Shown here: positions 18,098-26,923 of the stretch, in pieces | Position numbering within the stretch: position 1 is the first letter of the stretch | Layout of the letters: every line of letters starts with the position of its first letter | The notes under the pieces: generated by a model | Told to the model about the DNA's origin: nothing | The model's database searches: none | Seen by the model: only the letters and a program-made list of their open reading frames with translations | Assembly: GCA_023384415.1 (NCBI GenBank) | Contig: JAHDWJ010000030.1 | Location: 17,025 to 81,024, forward strand | Source of the DNA: Anaerolineae bacterium | GTDB taxonomy: Bacteria; Chloroflexota; Anaerolineae; Promineifilales; Promineifilaceae | Direction: 5' to 3' | Length of the DNA: 64,000 bases | Made by a program: the position numbers and the translations under genes

Positions 18098-19285
18098 TTA
18101 TCGGGTCTTGAGAAGGTAGTTTGCGGCCGCGTAAGCCATCGTAGCCACCCCATTAACCATAGCCCGCTCCTCAAAATCAAATTGAGGGTGGTGGTGGGGA
18201 AACGTCAACCCCCTCTCCTCATTGCCGGCTCCAATGAAAAAGTAACAGCCGGGAATCTCTTCTAAAATATACCCCATATCTTCGGAGGCCATTTCCCGGC
18301 TGTGGATTAAATTTTCGCTCCCCACCACCAGCCGGGCCGCTTGATTAACCACTTCCGTTGGCTCTACGGCATTGACCACGGCCGGAACAATGGCAATCGT
18401 TTCCATCATCGCGCTGCAACGAAAAGCGGTTGAGACACTACGGGCCATTTCTAAAATACGGCGGTAAATGATATGGTGGATTTCGTTATTGTAACTTCGC
18501 ACCGTCCCTTTGAGAATGGCATGGTCAGGAATGACATTGAAGGTGGTGCCCGCACTCATCTGACCAACCGTGACGACAACGCTCTCCTGGGGATCTACGT
18601 TGCGGCTGACGATGCTTTGTAAAGCGGTGACGATGTGTGCGGCCGCTAAAATGGGATCAATGGATTCATGGGGGGCTGCTCCATGCCCCCCCTTCCCCTG
18701 GACGGTAAGCGTAAAAACACTAGAAGCGGCCATCGTGGGGCCAACAGCCGTGCGGATTTTGCCATAAGGAACACCACTCCACAAGTGCATAGCAAAAACG
18801 ACATCGGGACGAGGCGCATCTAGTACCCCATCGGCGATCATGGCAAATGCCCCTCCCAGCCCTTCTTCGGCCGGTTGAAACACCAGCTTAAGTGTCCCGG
18901 TCATCTGCTCCTGGTAGTCAGCCAGAATACGGGCCAATCCCAGTCCCATCGAGACATGCCCATCATGTCCACAGGCGTGCATAACCCCGGATGTTTTAGA
19001 ACTATAGGATGAGTGGCCCATTTCCTGGATCGGTAGGGCATCCATGTCAAAACGGAGCATCACCGTGGGGCCAGGCTGCCGCCCTTCGAGCAGCCCGATA
19101 ACCCCTGTTTGGGCGATGCCTCGTTGGACTTCATAGCCTAGTTTTTGCAATGTTTCGGCAACCAGGCTGGAGGTGCGATGCTCCTCAAATCCCAATTCTG
19201 GGTATTGATGCAGTTCGCGGCGGACACGTACCAAATCATCAAAAATTTCTTGGGCTTGTTGCTGAAAATTGGGCAGATGGTTCAT
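18098..19285 (-). CDS. M20 family amidohydrolase (IAA-amino acid/N-acyl amino acid hydrolase type)
   Basis: The protein has 395 residues and belongs to the M20D peptidases, which hydrolyse N-acyl or aminoacyl amide bonds using two metal ions. The metal-binding segment reads MHACGHDGHVSM, followed by FQPAEEGLGGA with the catalytic Glu pair, and a later ligand His in FPHHHPQFDFEE. A dimerisation segment begins near 185 (GKGGHGAAPHES). The length is normal. It heads a run with a lipoprotein and nudC. The substrate cannot be told; hippurate-like or peptide conjugates are usual. Confidence 0.9.
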   Translation of the reverse strand: MNHLPNFQQQAQEIFDDLVRVRRELHQYPELGFEEHRTSSLVAETLQKLGYEVQRGIAQTGVIGLLEGRQPGPTVMLRFDMDALPIQEMGHSSYSSKTSGVMHACGHDGHVSMGLGLARILADYQEQMTGTLKLVFQPAEEGLGGAFAMIADGVLDAPRPDVVFAMHLWSGVPYGKIRTAVGPTMAASSVFTLTVQGKGGHGAAPHESIDPILAAAHIVTALQSIVSRNVDPQESVVVTVGQMSAGTTFNVIPDHAILKGTVRSYNNEIHHIIYRRILEMARSVSTAFRCSAMMETIAIVPAVVNAVEPTEVVNQAARLVVGSENLIHSREMASEDMGYILEEIPGCYFFIGAGNEERGLTFPHHHPQFDFEERAMVNGVATMAYAAANYLLKTR

Positions 19286-19449
19286 AGCGGTTCAATAGGT
19301 TTTGCCTTTAGAAGGCTTGTAGGGGTTAAACATCTAGAACGAAACCTTTTGCGTTGAGCCTTTAACAGCAGCGGCTAACATTAGCATATCCAGGAAAGGT
19401 CGGCAATGGGTTAGAGAGTTATCTTATCAGATGTTAGGAATGGTATCGG

Positions 19450-20175
19450 TCAGGTGGATGCCAGCAGTTGTCGCTGCTGTTCTAATAAGGAGTGAATGCC
19501 TACGGCCGCTAAGTTGAGTAGGGTATCTAGCTGCGGCCGCGAAAATGGTTGACCTTCGGCGGTTCCTTGTACCTCAATAAACTGCCCATCCCCAGTCATC
19601 ACAACATTCATATCTGCCTCTGCAGATGAATCTTCCGGGTAATCCAGGTCTAGCACCGGCTGCCCAGCTACGACCCCTACGCTGATGGCGGCCACCTGGT
19701 GTCGCAGTACGTTAGCCGGAATAACCCCTTGCTGAATAAGCGGCCGCAGGGCCAAAGCCACCGCCACCCACGCTCCAGTGACCGCTGCCGTTCGGGTGCC
19801 CCCATCCGCCTGGAGTACATCACAATCCACAATCAGTTGGCGAGGGCCAAGTTTAACTAAATCTACAGCCATACGTAAGCTGCGCCCAATAAGTCGAGAA
19901 ATTTCTTGGGTACGACCTTTTGGCCAACGCTGTTCCCGGTCTACCCGTTGTTTGGTACTACGAGGCAGCAGCGCATACTCCGCCGTAAGCCACCCATGCG
20001 GTGACCCCTTCATTTTGAGCCAGGGGGGGAGCCGTTCTTCCAGAGTAACATTACATAGAACGTGGGTCTGCCCACATTGCACCAAAACAGACCCTTCAGC
20101 CCATTGGGTGAACGGGGTGACAAACTGGGTAAGACGGGGCTGTTCCAACTGCCGTCCATCATGGCGTAAAGGCAT
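19450..20175 (-). CDS. rph: Ribonuclease PH
   Basis: RNase PH trims tRNA 3' ends by phosphorolysis. The protein has 241 residues, the usual length. Family segments are clear: an RHDGRQ start, EGSVLVQCGQTHVLCN, GWLTAEYALLPRST, RTQEISRLIGRSLR (phosphate site) and DCDVLQADGGTRTAAVTGA. It lies downstream of infA on the same strand but behind a strong terminator, so it probably has its own promoter. Confidence 0.95.
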   Translation of the reverse strand: MPLRHDGRQLEQPRLTQFVTPFTQWAEGSVLVQCGQTHVLCNVTLEERLPPWLKMKGSPHGWLTAEYALLPRSTKQRVDREQRWPKGRTQEISRLIGRSLRMAVDLVKLGPRQLIVDCDVLQADGGTRTAAVTGAWVAVALALRPLIQQGVIPANVLRHQVAAISVGVVAGQPVLDLDYPEDSSAEADMNVVMTGDGQFIEVQGTAEGQPFSRPQLDTLLNLAAVGIHSLLEQQRQLLAST

Positions 20176-20198
20176 AAGAGAAATCCTGTTTGCTGATC

Positions 20199-20232
20199 AA
20201 AAAACGCCAGAAACCAACAGGTTCTGGCGTTT
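20199..20232 (-). terminator. Rho-independent terminator after infA
   Basis: Read on the minus strand, an 11-bp stem (arms 20222-20232 and 20202-20212) is followed by six T residues (20199-20204 on the plus strand are A). It closes the rpsA-infA transcript before rph. Confidence 0.88.
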
Positions 20233-20306
20233 GACAAAGCGTTTTTAGAAACGGGTTGTTAGGGCAACAAGCCCACGGATCACATGAGGGCCAGGACTAT
20301 TTGGTT

Positions 20307-20579
20307 TTAATCTACACTGGCCTGCTTGCGGTAGCGGTAGGTGATTCGCGCCCGGCTTAAATCATACGGGGACATCTCTAGCCGCACTCGATCCCCCAGG
20401 AGTACCCGAATATAGCTGCGACGCATCCGCCCGGCAATATAGGCCAAAACAACATGCCCGTTTTCTAATTTCACCCGGAATTGGGTGTTAGGCAATGCTT
20501 CGATGACGGTGCCTTCAACTTCAAACTTTTCTTCTTTGTCTTTTTCCGCCATAGGACCCCTTTTACTCATTACTTTCAT
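20307..20579 (-). CDS. infA: Translation initiation factor IF-1
   Basis: IF-1 binds the ribosomal A site during initiation. The core from about residue 20 ([20 protein letters not shown]) through [18 protein letters not shown] and ARITYRYRK is diagnostic. ATG 20579 overlaps the rpsA stop (ATGA) and has a GAGGGAG ribosome site, so coupled translation from there is likely; this adds nine residues before a more conventional MAEKD start at ATG 20552, which has only a G-rich site. IF-1 is usually encoded in the ribosomal spc region, so this position directly after rpsA is notable. Confidence 0.93.
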   Translation of the reverse strand: MKVMSKRGPMAEKDKEEKFEVEGTVIEALPNTQFRVKLENGHVVLAYIAGRMRRSYIRVLLGDRVRLEMSPYDLSRARITYRYRKQASVD

Positions 20580-22090
20580 TCAGATGCTCCCTCTAAATTT
20601 TCCTGGTCGCCAGCCGCGGGTTCTGATTCACCGGCTTCTGGTTCGTCATTGGTGGTTTCGGTAGAGGGTTCATCTTCAGTAGAGACTGGTTCGCCTTGAG
20701 CTGGCGTTTCTTCGACTGTTGCCTCTATATCCTCAGCCGCAGATGAAATTTCAGCTTCATCAGTTACGACTGGAGTTTCAGTTTCTTCAGGAGTGGCCTG
20801 GGGTTCGCTAATCTCTGATTCAGAAGATGGGGCGGGTGCGGCCGCGGTCTCTCTCATCCCTTCTGCTTCCGGCTGCCCTTCTTCCATATCCGTTCGGTTG
20901 GCCATCCATTCGATCTGTTCTTTTGAGGTGACCGCCTTCAAGCTCAAGCCAATCCGCTGCTTATTAGCATCCAGGCTTACAATGCGGAGCAGGTGGGTTT
21001 CCCCCTCCCGAATGACATCCGATACCTTTTCCACCGAACTACGCGAAAGTTGGGAAACATGAAGCAGCCCTTCAACCCCAGGGGTAATTTCCACAAACGC
21101 ACCATAATCTACAATCCGGGTAACTTTCCCTTCTACCAACTGCCCTTGTTTATATTCTTGAGCGATGGTATGCCAGGGGTTGGGCAAAATCCGTTTGCGG
21201 CTCAGACTGATCCGTTGATTTTCTTTGTCGAGTTTGACAATGTACGCTTCGATTTCATCCCCGACTTTGACGATTTCATTGGGATGGTTAATCCGCTGCC
21301 AGGAAAGCTCTGACACATGGATAAGACCATCTGCTCCCCCCAGGTTCACGAACACACCAAAATCACGCATACTGCTAATGCGCCCTTTGACTGTTTGCCC
21401 TTCTTCCAGAGTATCTAACAAGGATTGTTTCTGGGCCTCGTCCCACTCTTTCTGGGCATCACGCTGGGAGAACACCAGGCGGCGGCGTAGTTGATTGACT
21501 TCAATCACTTTCAGGGGTAACTCTTGGCCACGCATTTTGGCCATCCGCTGCTGCCGCTGCCGCTCATCCAGGTTTGGGGTGAGGCTGGAAACATGAGAAG
21601 CAGGGATAAACCCGCGCAGACGACCAAAAGGAACGATTAAGCCACCTTTGTTGTAGCCGATCACTTCCCCCTCAAAAATTTCGCTGCTTTCCAACATCTC
21701 TTCGGCCTTTTCCCAATCCTGGCTAACTCGTGCCATGTAGATAGAGACGATCAGACCATCAGAGTCACTGGTGGAGAGAATATAAACCGGCACTTCGTCA
21801 TTAGGTTTGAGTTCAGCCCGCTCTTCTGGGGTTAATTTCTCCAGGTCAGAAGGCTGCACAATCCCGTCCCGCTTGAGTCCCAGGTCCATGATAATGCCCT
21901 GGGGGGTAACGGAGACAATAACACCCTGACGAATATCACCGGGTTGAGGCAGCTCATAATCATGGGCATCAAGCAGATGCTCTAATTGTTCGGCGAAACT
22001 TATTTCTTCAACTTCAACCGGATTGTCGGGCGACACTTCTGTCGGCTCTTCGATCTCAGGTTCACTCTGGGGGTAATCAGTTGACATCAT
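20576..22090 (-). CDS. rpsA: 30S ribosomal protein S1, four S1 domains with acidic tail
   Basis: S1 helps load mRNA on the ribosome. The protein has 504 residues. Four S1 RNA-binding domains run from about 50 to 390; clear examples are [20 protein letters not shown] and [20 protein letters not shown]. The last 110 residues are a Glu/Pro/Thr-rich acidic tail of low complexity. It is shorter than six-domain proteobacterial S1, as in many Gram-positive-type lineages. It is transcribed from a consensus promoter near 22320-22348 through a 220-base leader with a terminator-like hairpin, and infA overlaps its stop. Confidence 0.92.
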   Translation of the reverse strand: MMSTDYPQSEPEIEEPTEVSPDNPVEVEEISFAEQLEHLLDAHDYELPQPGDIRQGVIVSVTPQGIIMDLGLKRDGIVQPSDLEKLTPEERAELKPNDEVPVYILSTSDSDGLIVSIYMARVSQDWEKAEEMLESSEIFEGEVIGYNKGGLIVPFGRLRGFIPASHVSSLTPNLDERQRQQRMAKMRGQELPLKVIEVNQLRRRLVFSQRDAQKEWDEAQKQSLLDTLEEGQTVKGRISSMRDFGVFVNLGGADGLIHVSELSWQRINHPNEIVKVGDEIEAYIVKLDKENQRISLSRKRILPNPWHTIAQEYKQGQLVEGKVTRIVDYGAFVEITPGVEGLLHVSQLSRSSVEKVSDVIREGETHLLRIVSLDANKQRIGLSLKAVTSKEQIEWMANRTDMEEGQPEAEGMRETAAAPAPSSESEISEPQATPEETETPVVTDEAEISSAAEDIEATVEETPAQGEPVSTEDEPSTETTNDEPEAGESEPAAGDQENLEGASE

Positions 22091-22124
22091 ACGAAAACTC
22101 TTTCCTATAAGTGGATTTTGCCGT

Positions 22125-22169
22125 AAAAAAAGCCCGGTGCGTCATACACAATAGACACAGCCGAGCTTT
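22125..22169 (-). terminator. Terminator-like hairpin in the rpsA leader (possible attenuator)
   Basis: On the minus strand AAAGCTCGG pairs with CCGGGCTTT (arms 22161-22169 and 22129-22137), followed by a run of seven T. It lies between the rpsA promoter and the start codon, 35 bases before ATG, so it can end transcription before the gene. Confidence 0.7.
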
Positions 22170-22319
22170 GGATTGGTCAGAATATATCCGGTTTTAGACT
22201 AGATGGTTGTCATTTTTTTGACTCTGCATCATACACATAAAGCAGCCCATGTCTGGCCTGATTATGTGGACTAACCAGTTGAAACAATGTTTCTACTCTT
22301 CTCCGACCCGGCGAGCCGG

Positions 22320-22348
22320 ATTATAACGAGTGTGATGGGCTTTGTCAA
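22320..22348 (-). promoter_or_regulatory. Consensus sigma-70-type promoter of rpsA-infA
   Basis: On the minus strand TTGACA (22343-22348), 17 bases, then TATAAT (22320-22325): both hexamers are perfect and the spacing is ideal. This fits a highly expressed ribosomal gene. It predicts a 5' leader of about 220 bases. Confidence 0.85.
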
Positions 22349-22396
22349 TTTTAAGCAAACTTTAAGCTAGAGGAAATCCCTCGTTTTAGGGGAGAG

Positions 22397-22423
22397 GGGG
22401 GCGGGTTAGCTAACCCTGCCCCC
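22397..22423 (-). terminator. GC-rich palindromic hairpin after the M23 gene
   Basis: A GC-rich palindrome centred on GGGTTAGCTAACCC with G/C arms lies 27 bp past the stop of the gene ending at 22451. No T-run is visible. It may end that transcript. Confidence 0.5.
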
Positions 22424-22450
22424 GTCTGTGCCGCCAATTTACCGGGATAT

Positions 22451-24610
22451 TTATCGTCGTCCTACCACGCGCCCAATCCCTCGGCCAACCCAGGCCATAT
22501 CCAATAATTTGGGATCGCTGGTGCTGCTGACCAGATAGGTGATACCGTGAACGGTGGCCCGCTTTTGTACTTCCTCCCAAAATTTCAGATATTCATTCCC
22601 TTTGCGAACGGGGGAAAGTTTGGGTTGGGTGTTGCCTGCCTGGGTAATCCAGATGTTGTTGAAGCGGAAGCGGCTGATGTAATCATCCAGGGTCATTAGG
22701 GCCTGGTTCATGGGGGAAACGCGAGACCAATAAAGGTGTACACCCAACCCATTGGCTTTTTCTACGGCCGGCCGCGCCCCTTCAATAAAAGCAATATGGT
22801 CTTGTTTACGCCCCATAATGGCGGAACCAGGGGAAAGGCCAGGGAAGATGATGGGCAGGTGGGGTAATTCCCGGCGGTAATGGTCTAACAGTTCCAGCCA
22901 CCAGTCAGCAAATTCGGCTCCATTTTCCCAGCTCGTATACAGTCCGTGTGTACTCAGGTTGGGTTCGCTGTGCAGCTCGATGACGACTTGTTTATCGGCC
23001 AGGGGTTCCAGTACGTCCAGGGTGGCGATGATGCTTTCTTCAACAAAACGAGCCGGGGAAATTGGTTTATCACTAAACGAGACATACGGCCGCACAATCC
23101 ATTCGGCGTCGGGATGTTGTTCCGCCAACCGACTCACACTGTCTGGCTCGTGGGTGGAGAGAATTTTGATGATGCCGGGGCGCAGTTCGGCCAGTTCGAT
23201 GAATTCTTCGGCCAGGATGGGGCCGCCTTCCAGGCTGGTGTGTAAACCGATGCGGGCGGTGCTGAACATGGGTGGGTCGGGGTCGGGCACCACATCCTGC
23301 CCCATGCTGAAGGAGATGGCAAAACTGACGGCCTGGTAAGGGGGTTGTAAGTAGCTGTTACTGACGTAGACAGGGGTGTATTCTCCCTGAGGGGCACCGG
23401 TAATAGCCATCTCTGTATTGGCCGGGACGAAGCCGAGGTTTTGCCCATCACGGCGGGGTTGTGCCCGCAGGTTGATGCCGTATTGCCCAGCAATCGCTTT
23501 GCTGCCGCTGATGGTGGCCTGGGTGGTGAAGGCCCAACCGGCCGTGGTGTGGGCTGGGGTTTGGGGTTCGGGCGGGGCAGTGGGTGAGGTGGGAGCGGGG
23601 CCGAGGGTGGGCGCGGCCGCAAAATTTGTCGCGCCGGTAAAATCTCGTTTCTGCGCCCGGATGGGGGTGTACTCCCCTTTGACAGCCCCGACGATAGTGA
23701 CGGTGGCTCCCCCTCTGACCAGGCCAATATTGGTGGCGTCTCGCTGTGCGGCCGCGCGCAAATTGATCCCATATTGCCCTACAACCACCTGGCCCCCGCT
23801 CCCACTTAGATAGGTTGTAAACGCCCACCCGTCAACTGTTGGGCTGTCTGGACTAGTTGGGGGAATGGGTGTTGGGGTAACCGGCGTTGTGGGCGTTGTT
23901 GGGACTGTTGGTGTAGGCCCTGCTGGCGGGCTGCCTTTAAGGTCAACAGAGCGTGTAGGCACTTTAACAGGTGTATATTGCCCCTGAGAAGAGCCAGTCA
24001 CGATCATAATCGTACCGGATGGCACAAAGGCTACATTTTGGGCGTTGACACTGGGTTGAGCACGTAAATTTAACCCTCCGGCGCTGGCCTGGGCCAGATT
24101 ACCGCTAGCAAAAATTCCGGCACTATACGCCCAACCATTGGTGAATGGGCCGCTTGGCTCTTGCCAGCCCATCAGGGGCAAGATAAAGGGGGTGGGGTCA
24201 ATAATCCCAGCCGGCCAGTTACCTACTTTTGCCCCTGTCTTGCGTAGGGTCAAATGCAGGTGGGAGCCGAAGCTGTTGCCGGTATTATCGGCTCGCCCTA
24301 CTTCTGTGCCAGCGCTGACCTCTTGTCCCAGGCGAACAGAGATAGATTCCAAATGGGCATAAATAGTAGTGTATCCGTCGCGGTGGTCTACATGGACATA
24401 GTTACCGTAAGGGTGGTTGCTGGCAACGGTATCCACCTTGCTCACCCGGCCGGGGGCGACGGCAAAAATGCGGCTGCCGGTGGGGGCCATGATGTCCAGC
24501 CCCTCGTGGCCGGGTAGGCCGAACTGGGCGTAATTTTGTGGATTGGCCCCGAAATATTGGTTAATGCTGCGAAATTCAGTTGGCCATACCTCAAAACGGA
24601 AGTCGCTCAT
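22451..24610 (-). CDS. M23 metallopeptidase with SH3-like repeats and a TIM-barrel-like C-terminus
   Basis: The protein has 719 residues. Residues 1-150 form an M23 (LytM-type) peptidase with zinc ligands in HEGLDI and SHLHLT. Three repeats of about 80-90 residues follow (each starting 'GWA(Y/F)...' and containing INLRAQPxxDxQN), which look like bacterial SH3 domains, joined by P/T linkers. The last 270 residues (from about 455, MFSTARIGLHTSLEGG) look like a glycoside-hydrolase-like barrel with VIELHSEPN carrying a possible acid. No signal peptide is seen, which is odd for a wall enzyme. The ribosome site GAGGGAG supports ATG 24610. Confidence 0.75.
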   Translation of the reverse strand: MSDFRFEVWPTEFRSINQYFGANPQNYAQFGLPGHEGLDIMAPTGSRIFAVAPGRVSKVDTVASNHPYGNYVHVDHRDGYTTIYAHLESISVRLGQEVSAGTEVGRADNTGNSFGSHLHLTLRKTGAKVGNWPAGIIDPTPFILPLMGWQEPSGPFTNGWAYSAGIFASGNLAQASAGGLNLRAQPSVNAQNVAFVPSGTIMIVTGSSQGQYTPVKVPTRSVDLKGSPPAGPTPTVPTTPTTPVTPTPIPPTSPDSPTVDGWAFTTYLSGSGGQVVVGQYGINLRAAAQRDATNIGLVRGGATVTIVGAVKGEYTPIRAQKRDFTGATNFAAAPTLGPAPTSPTAPPEPQTPAHTTAGWAFTTQATISGSKAIAGQYGINLRAQPRRDGQNLGFVPANTEMAITGAPQGEYTPVYVSNSYLQPPYQAVSFAISFSMGQDVVPDPDPPMFSTARIGLHTSLEGGPILAEEFIELAELRPGIIKILSTHEPDSVSRLAEQHPDAEWIVRPYVSFSDKPISPARFVEESIIATLDVLEPLADKQVVIELHSEPNLSTHGLYTSWENGAEFADWWLELLDHYRRELPHLPIIFPGLSPGSAIMGRKQDHIAFIEGARPAVEKANGLGVHLYWSRVSPMNQALMTLDDYISRFRFNNIWITQAGNTQPKLSPVRKGNEYLKFWEEVQKRATVHGITYLVSSTSDPKLLDMAWVGRGIGRVVGRR

Positions 24611-24745
24611 GGTTTTCTCTCCCTCTATTTGATTGTTGGTAAAGCGTGGAAAAAAGAATCGGACTCCAGTCTAACGTAAGCGGGATTTCCCGGCAAGGGG
24701 AGTGGCAAAGTAAAATTGTTTCCTGTAACAGTTGCCCAGGCGCCT

Positions 24746-25407
24746 TTATAAATCCTTGAGTAAAATAATCTCTGTGGCCTCACCAGGCATAAATAAAGCC
24801 CCGGTGTCAAGGTAGCCGAGGTAACGGTAAAAATGTTGGGCGTTTTCATTGGCCAGAGTTGAGGTTAAAACCTGAGTGAACCCGTTGCGCTGCATCAATT
24901 TTTCCCCATGCTGCACCAATGCCCGACCATGGCCGCGGCCGCGCCAGGGTTCGGTAATCTGGAGCATATTCATAAACGGGAGCAAATCCCAAAAATAGTT
25001 CCAGCGCAGCCAGCCAATACGGATCCCCCCCACCAGGCTACCAATATTTCGCCGCGGCCGATCTTTTCCCTCATAACCTGCGAAGTTAGGTGGTAATCTT
25101 GGGCGATTAACAGCAATTCTCAATTTGCCCAGAAATGAAGGTAGGGATGGGACAGGTGGGCCAGGGTTTTGGTCAAACGAGACCGTTCCGTTCTCACCTG
25201 TCTCGCCCCGCTTGGGCTAAAACAGGGGCCAAAGGGGTGAGACAGGCGGGAATCAGGTTGAATCGCTTGACCCAGATGGTTGCCCGCCTGTCCCACCCCT
25301 ACCACACTACGACACAATGGGTTCTAAATAGAGAATTGCTGGGCGATTAACCAGGGCATATCTTCATCTCTAGCTGATTTAATTTCTAGAAAGAAATGGG
25401 GAACCAT
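24746..25407 (-). pseudogene. GNAT acetyltransferase gene interrupted by a MITE and a G-run frameshift
   Basis: The 3' part (24746-25101) encodes a clear GNAT fold: GWLRWNYFWDLLPFMNML, then the acetyl-CoA loop ITEPWRGRGHGRALV, ending at a normal C-terminus. Its 5' part lies beyond a 229-bp insertion. From ATG 25407 the frame reads MVPHFFLEIKSARDEDMPW and then LIAQ, and ends inside the element. Removing the element and one 11-bp duplication joins it to DYHLTSQVMREKIGRGEILV, a typical continuation. A second break is a run of seven G (25025-25031 as C on plus) where eight would restore frame into GGIRIGWLRW. The repaired protein would have about 140 residues. Confidence 0.82.
25112..25340. mobile_element. 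229-bp MITE (family E) inside the GNAT gene, with 11-bp target duplication
   Basis: The ends are AGCAATTCTC (25112-25121) and GAGAATTGCT (25331-25340), perfect 10-bp inverted repeats. The flanking GGGCGATTAAC occurs at 25101-25111 and 25341-25351. The interior holds two nested imperfect inverted repeats (25140-25176 with 25267-25303, and about 25188-25218 with 25223-25252), giving four alternating copies of a GRGACAGGYGGG-like unit. It has no ORF. The nested structure resembles a mosaic of palindromic units. Confidence 0.85.
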
Positions 25408-25452
25408 TCGTGTCATTCGTGGCACAAGCCGCTCTGTTTCTGGTTGGCTCGG

Positions 25453-26709
25453 CTAAGGGGAGACAAAGAGGCGATCAAACCCTAACGGAACGATTTGGAA
25501 GAAGGAGTTTCCTGGGGCCAGAGGCAAGATATTGCCCGCTAAATCATAAAAGGTAAGCATATCCGTTTCGGCCAGGCGTCGCCACATCCCTTCATACCGC
25601 TGCCCATCCCTAAATATAGAAACTGGCCCTTCTCCCCAAATTTGAATCTGGATGGAATAATGCCCCCCATCTACTAAATCTTCTAAAATGTCACTGTCCA
25701 CGTGGTGGGCGGCCAGGACGATAATGTTGCGGAAGTTAAGCTGCTGTCCGGTGTTGGCATCCAGGTGGGGCTGCCCATCGGTCCAACGAGTGTAGCGGCC
25801 GCTGCCAGGGTTATATTGCCAGAACACGTTGGTACCCCGGTATTGCACTTCAATCCGGTTGGCATTGGCAATCCCCCCATCGGGCAAAGTGGACAGGAAG
25901 GCCATACCATTATGGAATTGGGGTGGGGTGTCTTGACCCCGCAAGCCAAGCAGATGGCGCAAAGTAGGTGTGTCTGTAAACAGAGTATGCTCAAAGGCGA
26001 TATTGGGGTTTTCCAGGCGGTAAAACCCGCTGTGAGCAAAATCTGGCGAGATGGTTCGATCAAAAAAAGGGCTACTGCGGATCATCTCTTTGACGGGGCC
26101 GCTAGAGCCAGAGTAAGCAAAGGCGGCATCATACATTTTAGGAATTTCCAGGTCTATGAGGCGGGCACTGCGAATAGAGCCAACGGGTTCGGCATCGTGG
26201 CTGTAGAAGATGGCCGTGAAGCGGGTAACGCCCCCTTCAGCGTAATGTTCAAAGATGAGATCAGCATTATTGAGGCCAGCCTGCGGCCGCACCAGCGGAG
26301 GGTAGTTAGAAATTTTAATCGCCAGAGGACGACGAGCCAGTAGGGCTGGATTACTGACCAGTTCCCCTGTGAGTGGGTTGACGTTAGCAGGAAAATTGGT
26401 GGGGCCGATAAGACCAACCAGGGTTGGGGCCGGAAGTAGGGTTGGGGCATTTGCTTCTGGAGTAGGCAGGCTCATCGTGACGGTAGAAACCAGGGGCTGG
26501 GTTGGGGTAGTAATCACCGGTGGAGCTGCCAGAAACGGGGTGGGGGTAGATGAAGGTAAAATGAACTGATTGGCCCCATTGGTGATGAGAGGGGTTGCGG
26601 AACTGGTGGGTAAGGGCGCGGCCGCGTCTGAGGCCGGCATATTCTGACAGGCGGCCAGACCGATGAACAGTCCCACGGCGACCAGGCATAAACAAAATAA
26701 TCGGATCAT
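25453..26709 (-). CDS. DUF3048 (YerB-like) lipoprotein
   Basis: The protein has 418 residues. It has a lipoprotein signal (MIRLFCLCLVAVGLFIGLAAC, lipobox LAAC), a P/T-rich linker to about residue 100, then the DUF3048 core. That core shows NPLTGE, RRPLAIKISN, RPQAGLNNADLIFEHYAEGG, VGSIRSARLIDLEI and a C-terminal half with AFEHTLFTDT. YerB-like proteins are cell-surface lipoproteins of unknown function, sometimes near helicase genes. It should sit outside the membrane. The gene is monocistronic; 213 bp separate it from the hydrolase gene upstream. Confidence 0.85.
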   Translation of the reverse strand: MIRLFCLCLVAVGLFIGLAACQNMPASDAAAPLPTSSATPLITNGANQFILPSSTPTPFLAAPPVITTPTQPLVSTVTMSLPTPEANAPTLLPAPTLVGLIGPTNFPANVNPLTGELVSNPALLARRPLAIKISNYPPLVRPQAGLNNADLIFEHYAEGGVTRFTAIFYSHDAEPVGSIRSARLIDLEIPKMYDAAFAYSGSSGPVKEMIRSSPFFDRTISPDFAHSGFYRLENPNIAFEHTLFTDTPTLRHLLGLRGQDTPPQFHNGMAFLSTLPDGGIANANRIEVQYRGTNVFWQYNPGSGRYTRWTDGQPHLDANTGQQLNFRNIIVLAAHHVDSDILEDLVDGGHYSIQIQIWGEGPVSIFRDGQRYEGMWRRLAETDMLTFYDLAGNILPLAPGNSFFQIVPLGFDRLFVSP

Positions 26710-26923
26710 AAAAGAGACTCAGACATAGGACGATTTTGCCAATCGCCAGCAAGACAGTTTACATAACCATCCGTCCCAGAACAATCAGGCAAACCAACAC
26801 ACGGCCCAGCTATTCGTTGACCGGCTTGCTCACTCAATTGTTCACGACGAAGGGTTTTAACAGGAAAAAACCTGACATCTAAATGCTAAACAGAAATCAG
26901 ATTTTTGGGCAATCAAACAGCGA

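Noticed and set aside
22250-22320. A tRNA-like stretch upstream of rpsA
   Set aside because: No cloverleaf with a proper T-loop (GTTCRAxxC) could be drawn on either strand.
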